Source: Sisyra terminalis
Lineage: Eukaryota > Arthropoda > Insecta > Neuroptera > Sisyridae
Direction: 5' to 3'
DNA length: 64,000 nt
Assembly: GCA_958496175.1 (NCBI GenBank)
Contig: OY292277.1
Location: 45,147,050-45,211,049 of the forward strand
Position 1 is the first letter of the stretch. The number at the start of each line of letters is the position of its first letter. Made by a program: the position numbers and the translations under genes. Of this stretch, positions 40,801-46,347 are shown piece after piece. Below the pieces are notes generated by a model, which worked only from the letters and a program-made list of their open reading frames with translations, ran no database searches and was not told where the DNA came from.

Positions 40801-43800
40801 AAATCAGAGCAACAAAATTAAAAGTTACAAAGTTAAAACAAAATTACCAATAAAGTAAATAAATACAATTTTAATTGAAAATTAAAAATTATGTCAATGA
40901 CTAGTCACTAAAGGGACCCATTGTGCTTATTAATATTTTCCTCAGTTTCTTTCGCCTAAAACTAAGAAGTGTTTTAAGATAGTTGAACAATTTATTAAAA
41001 TTTTTTATCGCAATAAGATATGGATTTTTAGTGCTGATAGTTTTCTTAGTTTTAGGTAGCGTTAACAAATTAGATCTAGTTTGTTTATTCTTATTATTAT
41101 ATTGGTCTTTACACTCACTATAGTAGTATGTTAAAGCATTGATGATAAATGATTCCCTGATACCAAGGGGTATATCAACAATACTACGTGAAATGAAATA
41201 ATTAATAAAGCGATTTTGGATAGTAGTCAATGGCCTGAGACTATTTTCATATGCCCCACCCCATGCAATTATGCCATAGTTGATTATGTTTTCAAATAAC
41301 CCATGATAAATAGTTTTTAATACCGAGGGACTTAAGCATTTGCTCAGTTTAAAGAATATGAATGAAAGTACCTTATTTTTTTGGTCAATTCATAGACATG
41401 TGAGTTCCATTTCATGTGCGCATCGAAAATTAGTCCCAGATACTTACAATTATCTACTCTTTTAAGTTCAAAATTATTTATTTTAAGGTGAAAATTATCA
41501 GGAATGCTATCAATGTAACTACCAAGCGTAATATACATTGACTTACTATGTTAAGAGAAAACTGATTTTCTCTTAACCAATAGTCAATTTTGATTAACCG
41601 TCGAGTTAAAATAAGGTTGACTTCAGCCCAAGTACTGCCATAACAACGTATTACTGTATCATCTGCATATGAAACTAGAGCCTCTTCAGGTAGACAATTA
41701 AAAATATCATCAATATACAAAATGAAAAGCAGTGGGCCCAGAATTGTTCTTTGAGGAACACCTACTGTAACAGTATTAGTCTTACTAATACTATTATTGA
41801 TGATAACCCGCTGTTATCTATTAGTTAAATAGTTCTCGAGTAGTTTATGAGGGATATCTCTAATACCACATCTCCAAAGTTTATCTAATAAGATTTTGTG
41901 ATTCACGGTGTCGAAAGCCTTTGCTAGGTCTAGAAAAACTAAAACCTTAGGTATATTTTTATCAATATTATCATATATATATTTCGAAGTAGTTGCAAGA
42001 GCTTCGCTAGTGCCTCTGTTTTTAACGAAACCAAATTGAAGATCAGAAATTAATTTATTTTTATCACAAAAATCATAGTCTTCTGTAGATAACCTTCTCA
42101 AAAATTTTAGCTAAGTTAGAAATGAGCGAGATAGGTCTGTAGTTTGTAGTTAAATGTTTCATCTCCAGATTTATGTATAGATATTATTTCCGCTTTTTTC
42201 AAAGCTGTAGGCCAAATAGCACTGTTAATACATTTGTTCAAAATATACTCCAAGGGAGCACTAATATCCGTAGCAATAAGTTTCAGCAGTTTCAGCATTT
42301 CAGCTATTAATTTTTCAATTTCAAAGCAATCTGTGGGCGTAAGAAAAATACTATTTGAGTTATACTTAACATTTTTTACAAGTTTACGGGTTCGTATACT
42401 ATTTTCTTAGCTAGATCAGCGCCAATGTTGCTAAAAAATGTGACAAACTCATCAGCAATAGCATTATTATCGGAGATAATCTCTTCATTACGTATAATAA
42501 AATCAAGATTAGACGAGGTATTACGTTTTTTACCCAATCTATTTTAATTATATTTAAAATAATGGAACACCATTAAGTTGATTCAATATCGACATGAGTT
42601 TCATACAGAAGCATAAATGCTTTTTAAAAATTATGTGTTATATATTTTTTTTTATAGAATTTCTCCAGAGGGTGTTGATATCGTATTGGATTGCCTCTGC
42701 GGGGAAGAATGCAGTCGTGGTTGCTCTCTATTGAAACCGATGGGAAAATACATTTTGTATGGAACATCAAGCATCGTTACTGGTGAAACTCGAAGCTTTT
42801 TCACTGCTGCTAAATCGGTAAATTTATAATTTTTTTTGCATAAAAATTAAAACTTTACTACTATTTTTTTTCCCTTTTCCAGTGGTGGTGCGTTGATAAA
42901 ATTAATCCTCTTAAACTATATGAAGACAACAAGAGCTTATCTGGATTCAACTTACGCCGTTTGTTGTACAAACAAGACGGAACTGTTTTTGTTCACCGAG
43001 CTATGGAACAAGTTTTCAAACTATGGACCGATGGAAAAATCAAGCCGGTCGTCGATTCCACCTGGGCTTTGGAAGATGTAAGTACAAAAAAAAAGATGCA
43101 AATAGGGATTTTTTAAATGAATTCTTAAACACCAATGGATAATATGAGATGATTTTTAGATATCAGAGATATAGTCGGTTTTAATTTATGCGTACACATA
43201 GGCAACCCATTATACATATTGTTCCATTATTCCAATGCTGTCTATCATTCTTAAACCAGCTTAAAAATTCATTTCATATATCTCTAGGGGAACCTGAGGC
43301 GGAACGGGGTACCTAAATTTTAATTACAATTTACGAGAGATTTAAAGAAACAATCTCATTGTTTTGTAATTTATATATTTATTTAATTCATTTTTTACAA
43401 ACAAAAAAAAGTTTTATTGATTTGAATTAATAATTAATATTAAAAGTTTAGGTTTCAAAAACAAATGGAAATTTTCCATTCTGCCCCACCCCCTGGGGCA
43501 CAATGGGAAATGAGCCTGAGGCGCAATAGGATGCTTGTTATTGGTTTAGTTCGCAGATGAAGACACTGTCATCATCGTGTTTAGCCCAGCACATGCCAAA
43601 TGTGCCCATTTTTGACAAATACTGCAGGAACACCAACTTTCATTAGATTTGGAGTATAAATCCTGACAGTATAAGCAGATTACCTCTGCATCTTCCAACC
43701 TTTCTTATATATGGACTGTCGGCTAGTTTTCCTTATATTTGTACGCACTATCTGCTGATAAAATAAAAATATCTATCAGAATGGGAAATACTATCTGAAT

Positions 43801-44562
43801 GGTATATCGCCCCACCCATTGTGCCCCAAAGCACCTTTCCCACAAGGACGACTATTATGGCAGGATATATTGGTTATATTTGAATTATCACTAGACTTTT
43901 AGTTAGTCAACAGTATGTTTAAACCAAAATGTCATGTTAATATTCAAACAAAAAATAGAACATTGGGTAATTATCTTAGTGTTACTTTGCAAAAATTAGA
44001 ATTCGGAAACGTTTATTTCGACTTTTGATAAAAATAAAAACAACTGCACTCTTTACTAGTGATAGCCACTTTTTATAATGCAGCACAGTTAATTGAACAT
44101 TGAATATGATTTTTATGCGTTTTTGTCACCTGTAACAAACGCTAATTCCATTTCCCATTCCGCCCCGTGTTCCCATATATTGCATTATACCGATTTTTTT
44201 CCTTTTTAGATTGTCGAGGGAATGCAAAAGATGCACGCACGCAAAAACATTGGTAAAATCGTTTTGGATTTGAGTCTAGAACCAAAACCAAAACCAGCGA
44301 CCCCTGCCAAAGGCAAGGCCAAGGAAGACAAAAAGAAGCAAAACTCTGAGGAAAAGAAGGAAGAGGAGAAGAAGGAAAAGAAAGAAAACGGCGAAAAGAA
44401 AGACGACAGCCCTGTCACCAATGGCGAAGCTGGTAATTCTTAAAAATTACATTACGTGACTAATTTGCTTTTAAATTTTAAGCTCTACTTTTTACGGGTT
44501 TCTAATATATATGTGTGTTTTTTTTTTTCGTTTCAGAGAGCAAAGAAAATGAAACGAGTTGA
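5662..44562 (+). CDS. Vat1: Synaptic vesicle membrane protein VAT-1 homologue (quinone-oxidoreductase-like MDR protein)
   Basis: Eight exons, all GT-AG with matching phases: 5662-5969, 28304-28433, 33056-33271, 39318-39469, 42658-42817, 42883-43077, 44210-44432 and 44537-44562. They join to 1410 nt, giving 469 aa. Residues 1-70 are Thr/Glu/Ala/Pro-rich and probably disordered. The MDR fold runs from about residue 71 (MRAIVLSDFGG) through ACGLNFQDLMVRQG (about 102-115), GSECAGEIE and GDRVVALPEYGAWAE. The nucleotide-binding turn LHSAGGSVGQA spans the exon 3/4 junction (about 211-221). The C-terminal catalytic half ends near residue 400, followed by a Lys/Glu-rich tail closing ESKENETS. Zinc ligands of true alcohol dehydrogenases are not evident, as usual for VAT-1/quinone reductases. 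Known relatives are NADPH-binding cytosolic or peripheral-membrane proteins. The introns are about 22.3, 4.6, 6.0 and 3.2 kb, 65 bp, 1.1 kb and 104 bp. An alternative end arises if intron 7 is retained (stop at 44441-44443). Confidence 0.95.
5970..8298. other. VAT-1 intron 1, proximal part with GC-rich stretch
   Basis: About 6830-7560 is visibly richer in G, C and CpG than anything else between exons here (for example CCCGCGGTACCCGCCCGCC near 7440 and C-rich runs near 7260-7310), and has many CACA and CGCG motifs. Long open frames on both strands in this stretch are explained by low stop density and show no domain. It sits 0.9-1.6 kb downstream of exon 1, where an intronic enhancer or alternative promoter would be plausible. 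That function is inference. The rest is ordinary AT-rich intron. Confidence 0.4.
8300..9495. repeat. Tandem array of palindromic units, period about 389 bp
   Basis: A phrase beginning AAGGGTGAAATCGAT recurs at 8572, 8961 and 9349. Each unit is itself a large inverted repeat. The left arm contains AAAACTGCAAAAAATCGATGG and ACCACGAAAGATTTTCTTC. The right arm contains the complements (GAAGAAAATCTTTCGTGG and ATTCAAGGGTGAAATCGAT), separated by a short spacer that in places reads GTTGCTCACTAG. Every unit could form a hairpin. The open frames inside come from the repeat and are not genes. Confidence 0.8.
9496..9970. repeat. Foldback-type repeat with TTGCCCACATAGAAA termini
   Basis: The left part reads TTGCCCACATAGAAATTTAC near 9505. 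The inverted counterparts AATTTTCTATGTGGGCAAC and TTCTAGTGGGCAAATG occur near 9918-9965. The same terminal phrases bound the element at 58030-58510 and appear in the spacers of the adjacent 389-bp array, so this array and the element are probably one family. Internal sequence is AT-rich and non-coding. Confidence 0.6.
9971..11689. other. VAT-1 intron 1, AT-rich, no gene seen
   Basis: No supported coding sequence or RNA gene. Near 11500-11575 there is a GC-richer patch with repeated CCGAAA/TTTCGGC phrases. A related phrase occurs near 52050, so it may be the end of an old element. Nothing else stands out. Confidence 0.4.
11690..12045 (+). pseudogene. Mariner transposase N-terminal fragment
   Basis: From the ATG at 11764 the frame reads MESKNQHFPHILLFHYRKGK, the usual opening of mariner transposases. 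Further on come GNFDVEDASRSGRPVEADQ and a stretch ending LVDANQ, then an in-frame stop, then ITAREIGK in the same frame. This is the helix-turn-helix DNA-binding half. The middle of the domain is scrambled and the DD34D catalytic half is absent, because the element is cut off near 12050. It is a dead fragment inside VAT-1 intron 1. Confidence 0.85.
12161..12957. mobile_element. Foldback DNA element with long inverted arms and 8-bp target duplication
   Basis: The element starts TAGGGTGATTCAAA and ends with the near complement TTTGAATCATCCTA. It is flanked by the exact 8-bp repeat ATGTGGCC (12153-12160 and 12958-12965). The arms are more than 300 bp and include CTCTACAAAAAAGGACTGAT at the left with its complement at the right. 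The loop near 12490-12620 is not palindromic. No open frame of note, so it is non-autonomous. The superfamily is uncertain; an 8-bp duplication fits hAT-like or related cut-and-paste elements. Confidence 0.8.
13003..13575. mobile_element. Second copy of the foldback element, truncated, loop inverted
   Basis: Shares the arms of the element at 12161-12957 but lacks the TAGGGTGATTC ends. Its loop (about 13165-13310) is the reverse complement of the loop in the first copy. Both sides are bordered by a near-identical direct repeat of about 27 bases beginning CAATTAACGATTTCCTTAC (12972 and 13580). Confidence 0.7.
13841..14360. repeat. Palindrome of about 520 bp enclosing a small MITE-like core
   Basis: The outer arms are complementary: GTATAAGCTTGGATCAGGAA at 13841 and TTCCTGATCCAAGCTTATAC ending at 14360. 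The complementarity continues through CGTACAAATT-type sequence. The inner part (about 13970-14145) is another inverted repeat whose ends read TTGCATTTTCGATTTTGTTT and AAAACAAAGTTGAAAATGCA, the same family as 16198-16422. Open frames in it (13688-13975 and 14077-14352) are repeat-derived. Confidence 0.75.
14361..15787. other. VAT-1 intron 1, no gene established
   Basis: Mostly AT-rich with no repeat recognised. On the minus strand, 15407-15619 encodes 70 residues (MNVVTLRKGHLFRKHKLPRK at the start) with a varied, protein-like composition. On the same strand a second short frame opens near 15766 with MEYPKNKARRIEVQDLLKRR and stops soon after. I do not recognise either. They may be remains of an old coding insertion, so no gene is called. 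Confidence 0.35.
15788..16111. mobile_element. Palindromic retroelement-like insertion with ribozyme-like motif, copy 1
   Basis: 324 bp flanked by 12-bp repeats GCAAATATGGAT (15776-15787) and GCAAATATGAAT (16112-16123). It starts AGATGATAAAATTCAG; the two halves are inverted copies. Each half carries, reading outward, CTGANGA, a 5-bp stem (GTTAC/GTAAC) and GAAAC. On the plus strand CTGAAGA is at 16001-16007 and GAAAC at 16024-16028, while the minus-strand copy at about 15898-15930 reads CTGAGGA. Target duplications of this length suggest insertion by target-primed reverse transcription rather than by a transposase. Assignment to Penelope-like elements is inference. Confidence 0.7.
16198..16422. 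mobile_element. MITE-like inverted-repeat element
   Basis: The ends are inverted: GGCTCATGTGTACTTTAGCA at the left and TGCTAAAGTACACTTGAGCC at the right, between T-runs. Inside, TTGCATTTTCGACTTTGTTT pairs with its complement. Related inverted repeats lie at 13970-14145 and, more diverged, at 51045-51180 and 51645-51785. Non-coding. Confidence 0.7.
16676..16932. mobile_element. hAT-type MITE with perfect 8-bp target duplication
   Basis: 257 bp. The terminal inverted repeats are CAAGGGCGAATTTAGG at the left and the complement of CAAGGGCGGATTCAGG at the right, with G/C runs just inside. TATCTATA flanks both sides exactly (16668-16675 and 16933-16940). The 8-bp duplication and terminal CA..TG pattern fit hAT. 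No transposase is encoded; open frames crossing it are incidental. Confidence 0.85.
16941..18309. other. VAT-1 intron 1, AT-rich, no gene seen
   Basis: No gene supported. CAGTGGTTGCCAAC near 17924 looks like a hAT terminus. A partner in the opposite sense (GTTAAGAACCACTG) occurs near 19398-19411, but convincing target duplications are lacking. Confidence 0.35.
18310..18984. mobile_element. Mariner-like non-autonomous element, fragment (inverted relative to 35183-36080)
   Basis: Reverse complement of about 35188-35850. Landmarks include GGTACCAACGAAAT near 18435, AATTAAGGGGGAGGTGATAT near 18656 and the terminal sequence CGACAATACTTTCCGGTA near 18957. The outer edge beyond the CCGGTA is lost on the other side. 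The open frame at 18930-19187 starts within it and is incidental. Confidence 0.65.
18985..20893. other. VAT-1 intron 1, no gene seen
   Basis: AT-rich, with a short GC-richer patch near 19800-19900. Small open frames (19265-19654 and 19912-20094) show no domain or splice context that would support a gene. Confidence 0.4.
20894..21184. repeat. Palindromic element with ribozyme-like motif, second family, copy A
   Basis: The outer arms are complementary (TGCGGTCCAATTTATGTAGT near 20919 against ACTACATAAATTGGACCGCA near 21163). The core holds CTGAAGA (21038-21044), a 6-bp stem GATTGC/GCAATC and GAAA (21061-21064), followed by TACGTATCTGG, with CCA just before CTGAAGA able to pair with TGG. No clear target duplication was found. 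Confidence 0.6.
21373..21539 (-). repeat. tRNA-derived SINE, copy 1 (minus strand)
   Basis: On the minus strand it begins with a tRNA-like head (GTGGCGTAGTGGTTTAGGTG, A-box like), then a B-box-like GGGTTTGCGTTCGATTCC stretch. A unique body follows with the phrase ACCCTAGAGTCGCTAAAGAC and a tail TAACAATTAA. The same order occurs at 47355, 53436 and 55334. Confidence 0.8.
21881..22100. repeat. Palindromic element with ribozyme-like motif, second family, copy B
   Basis: Left portion matches copy A at 20880-21000. The core is inverted relative to copy A. The minus strand reads CTGAGGA, stem GATTGC/GCAATC, GAAA and then TACGTATCTG. The base differing from copy A inside the CTGANGA box is the position known to be free in hammerhead ribozymes. 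Confidence 0.6.
22101..26736. other. VAT-1 intron 1, AT-rich with old repeats, no gene seen
   Basis: About 22440-22660 is a mariner-like MITE end, also seen at about 35900-36080, closing with CATTCTTTTCCGATACA. A direct repeat of about 160 bp occurs at 23876-24035 and 24536-24700 (shared phrases CACTGACACAACTGA- and CACTCACA-GTATGTGTTTAC-like). Near 24990-25080 a TACCG-rich fragment resembles the hAT-like element at 27260. Nothing supports a gene; the frame at 25762-25965 has no recognisable domain. Confidence 0.4.
26737..26991. mobile_element. Palindromic retroelement-like insertion with ribozyme-like motif, copy 2
   Basis: 255 bp, bounded by a perfect 11-bp duplication AAGCTTACGAT (26726-26736 and 26992-27002). 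Orientation is opposite to copy 1: the CTGAATTTTATCATCT end is at the right. Only the left arm keeps the motif, which on the minus strand reads CTGATGA, GTTAC, loop, GTAAC and GAAAC (about 26812-26850). The right half is shortened. Confidence 0.7.
27260..27748. mobile_element. hAT-like non-autonomous element with TACCGG-rich ends
   Basis: Termini are TAGGGATTGTAATACCGGG and the complementary GATATTGCAATCCCTA. The flanks TTCCATGT and TTTCATGT agree in 7 of 8 positions. Repeated ATACCGG/CCGGTAT phrases lie just inside both ends. The middle contains no intact transposase. Another terminal fragment (TAGGGATTGCAATTTGCAAT) is near 45945. Confidence 0.65.
28755..28820. repeat. (TA)n microsatellite
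   Basis: About 66 bases of uninterrupted alternating A and T, in VAT-1 intron 2 just after exon 2. Confidence 0.98.
28821..29829. other. VAT-1 intron 2, no gene seen
   Basis: Very AT-rich. Frames such as 29469-29657 are Ile/Phe/Lys-rich products of base composition. Confidence 0.4.
29830..30565. repeat. Foldback repeat interrupted by the palindromic insertion
   Basis: TAACTTTTGAACCGTGCTAG near 29903 pairs with AACACGGTTCAAAAGTTA near 30537. Inside, CCTACAAAAAGGTTCTTAA near 30255 pairs with AAAGAACCTTTTTTGTAGG near 30470. The last motif recalls the CTCTACAAAAAAGG box of the elements at 12161 and 39679. The left arm is split by the insertion at 29950-30221. Confidence 0.6.
29950..30221. mobile_element. 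Palindromic retroelement-like insertion with ribozyme-like motif, copy 3
   Basis: 272 bp between perfect 12-bp duplications GTTATTATTTAA (29938-29949 and 30222-30233). It begins TAGATGATAAAATTCAG. Both arms carry CTGATGA, a stem GTTAC/GTAAC and GAAAC: minus strand near 30054-30092, plus strand CTGATGA at 30127-30133. The insertion is recent enough for the duplication to be exact. Confidence 0.75.
30569..31562 (-). pseudogene. Jockey-type LINE reverse transcriptase, 5'-truncated and interrupted
   Basis: The minus strand reads GVLQGSVLGPILFN (RT motif), then an in-frame TAA near 31458. It continues with the catalytic box AMYADDSAIF and a typical jockey-clade C-terminal half (VKYLGILLDSKLTWQSHI, then FLTYSCAIWFPSS) to the stop at 30712. 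About 140 bases of likely 3'UTR follow. The endonuclease and the N-terminal RT part are missing, as expected of 5'-truncated LINE copies. The internal stop makes it non-functional. It lies in VAT-1 intron 2, antisense to the gene. Confidence 0.88.
31563..32295. other. VAT-1 intron 2, no gene seen
   Basis: No supported gene. Around 31960-32060 there is a diverged piece resembling the mariner-like MITE at 35183-36080 (AATAACTTTGCGTTACTATC). Confidence 0.4.
32296..32572. mobile_element. hAT-type MITE
   Basis: 277 bp. Ends are CAGCGGTCGGGGAACCG and TTCCCCGACCGCTG inverted. Flanks are CTCTAGAC (32288-32295) and TTCTAGGC (32573-32580), 6 of 8 identical. Terminal CAGNGGT is characteristic of hAT elements. 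Inside are repeated GGGGTAA phrases; no transposase. Confidence 0.8.
33272..35182. other. VAT-1 intron 3, first part, no gene seen
   Basis: Around 33740-34040 the composition is less AT-rich, with purine-rich and GATGATGAT/GGTGGTGGT simple repeats. The minus-strand frame 33989-34183 has no recognised domain. The remainder is AT-rich. Confidence 0.4.
35183..36080. mobile_element. Mariner-like non-autonomous element with TA target duplication
   Basis: 898 bp. Left end TTAGGCGTACCGGAAAGTAT, right end the complement of TTAAGTGTACCGGAAAAGAA, both continuing into TGTCGTTTTT-CAA. TA is on both sides (35181-35182 and 36081-36082). TIRs of this type (TTAG...AAAGTAATGTCG) are typical of irritans-like mariners. 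No transposase remains. Partial copies lie at 18310-18984, 22440-22660 and 31960-32060. Confidence 0.8.
36081..39317. other. VAT-1 intron 3, second part, no gene seen
   Basis: AT-rich with no supported gene. A 23-bp unit (CATGCAAACTACCTGGATTAC-like) is tandemly duplicated near 38158-38206. Confidence 0.4.
39679..40739. mobile_element. Foldback DNA element, long arms, TAGGG ends
   Basis: Left end TAGGGGTCCGTTATTTCCCA; right end the complement of TAGGGTGTCCGCTATTTCTC. Flanks CTGTACAT (39671-39678) and CTTTACAT (40740-40747) match in 7 of 8 positions. The arms extend about 330 bp and include AACGCTCTACAAAAAAGGTC at the left with its complement at the right. The loop (about 40010-40420) is non-coding. 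Shares TAGGG start, 8-bp duplication and the CTCTACAAAAAAGG box with the element at 12161-12957, although the rest of the sequence differs. Confidence 0.8.
40860..42545 (-). pseudogene. Non-LTR retrotransposon reverse transcriptase, degenerate
   Basis: The minus strand contains, in order: a segment with ADEFVTFFSNIGADLA (about 42450), IWPTALKKAEIISIHKSGD (palm entry), LQFGFVKNRGTSEAL, LVFLDLAKAFDTVNHKILLD, a mutated GVPQ.TILGPLLFILYIDDI box, VSYADDT (catalytic YADD), NCKYLGLIFDAHMKWNSHV and a C-terminal tail ending at 40901. The pieces lie in different frames with stops between them. The clade is a CR1- or jockey-like LINE; I cannot decide which. It lies in VAT-1 intron 4 on the antisense strand. 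The endonuclease domain is missing or beyond recognition. Confidence 0.88.
43287..44175 (-). mobile_element. Pogo/Tigger-like element, second copy, in VAT-1 intron 6
   Basis: Starts GGGGAACCTGAGGCGGAACG, ends with the complement of TGGGAACACGGGGCGGAATG, with TA on each side (43285-43286 and 44176-44177). The minus strand carries the same zinc-finger-like tail as the copy at 18-532. The copy is longer (889 bp) but has no catalytic domain. It fills about four fifths of intron 6 and ends 34 bp before the exon 7 acceptor. Confidence 0.75.
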
Positions 44563-46347
44563 ATAAATAATTTGTTAATCAGAGTTGCCATAAAATATAA
44601 TGGAAAAAAAATATGATGAGATCAACGTTCTACATTAATGTATGTGTGCGTGCGTGTGCGTAAAAAAAATTATGTGAGACTTTCTCTTTAATTTCTTAAT
44701 TTTTTTTTAGATTTTCGGTTTTAAATTTCATTTATATTTAGCACGTATTTTTTTTTTTTGTATAAATAATTATTCTCTTTATAATAGGTATATATTTTTT
44801 TAAAATCACATTTTTTTACAATTAATTACTTAGATTTAACTAAATAAGAAAAGAAAACACGGTCAGCTTTTGCGGTTATTATTTTTTACACATGATTACT
44901 ATATTATTATAAAACTATTTGTATTAAACAATTGATTAATGTTGTTCGATCTCGATCGCCAGCGACCATTTTACATGTGCTGTGTTAAATTATAATAATA
45001 CATTTGTGTAAGATATTTACATATATTACTAATTATCTACATATAAATATAAAATGCATAAAAGAAGTTATGATGCAACTATTCAATAGTTGCATCAAAT
45101 TGGCTATACAAGAAGATGTTTGAATTATGTGAAGGAAAATAATTGCATTATATACAAATTTAAAAATAAACGCTAATCTTCTCGTGTGCAAAAATAAAGC
45201 TTAAGTCCGTGTGTGTGTAATCACTGTTTTAATTTGAAAAAAAAAAACGCTTTTATCAAATTATTTTGCCTTTAATAAAAAAAATATATCGTATCAACTA
45301 AGAAAATATCAACGATTTATATATATATAAAAATGTATTTTGATCATGTTGGCATATAATTAAAAATTGTATCAACTGATTTTTAAAAATGTCTTGAACT
45401 TTATTTAAATATCTTTCGAATATTATTACACAAATGAAATGGTGCAAGCCTTAATTAGAAAATTTTTGATATTTTTGAAATAGAGAGAGATATTTAAATA
45501 AAAATGAAACATCCACATATGATAGCACATATTATAAAGATATGATTATAACTAAACTATTGTAAGTTCAATTTTTTGCTTAACGTATATATCTAAGTTG
45601 AGACTGACTATGATGACAACACTTTTTGATTGATGTAATATGGAATGAAAGGATTCTCGCCTAAATATTATAAAAAATATATATATATTTCTCTCTGTTT
45701 TAAAATGCTTTGTAAGAAATAAAACTATTAAATAATCCCTCGTATTTGTTGTTATGTAAATCCTAAGTTATCCTTTCAATTCCTATGAGTTGAGCATGGC
45801 TAGCGGCGGCATTCCTCGGAAATGGAGTAAGGACAATCAAAGTTTCCCCTGAAAATAAAAATAATTCCGAAAAGATTCGTCTATTCTATTCAATCATTCG
45901 TCTTACATTGTAAGTTTTCTCAAATTAAATTAAGACTAGGGATTGCAATTTGCAATAATATTTTTCCGAAATTAAGGGATGAGGGGAATAAAATAAGTTG
46001 TAACGCCATTCTGTATTAAGAGCAAACTATTTAAATCAATGCATTTTTAGAATCAATTTGGTTAAGTTTTCCTATCTAAAAAGTTAATTCAGTCAATTCA
46101 TAATTGGAGCCAATTTTAGTTGCGCCATCTGTCCATTCATCTGTCAAACAATTTGAATATGTCATTTGATGTAATTTTTAAACAATGTCCTGAAACTATA
46201 AATTATTTTTAATAAAAGTTAATTAATTTACTAAGAGTAAAAGTATTATTAAAGAAAATATAAGTTTCTTAATATTTGTCAATCAGTCTTCATAGTACTT
46301 TTGCTAAGAAGGCAAATAAGCGGTGTAACCTAAAAGATTGATCGAAA
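44563..46347. other. VAT-1 3'UTR and spacer to EF-Tu
   Basis: Several AATAAA signals follow the VAT-1 stop, for example near 45170, 45190 and 45718, so the 3'UTR may be about 0.6-1.2 kb. A short G/T-rich stretch lies near 44640-44665. A hAT-like terminal fragment is near 45945. The EF-Tu promoter must lie between about 46080 and 46347; no TATA box was recognised. Confidence 0.5.
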
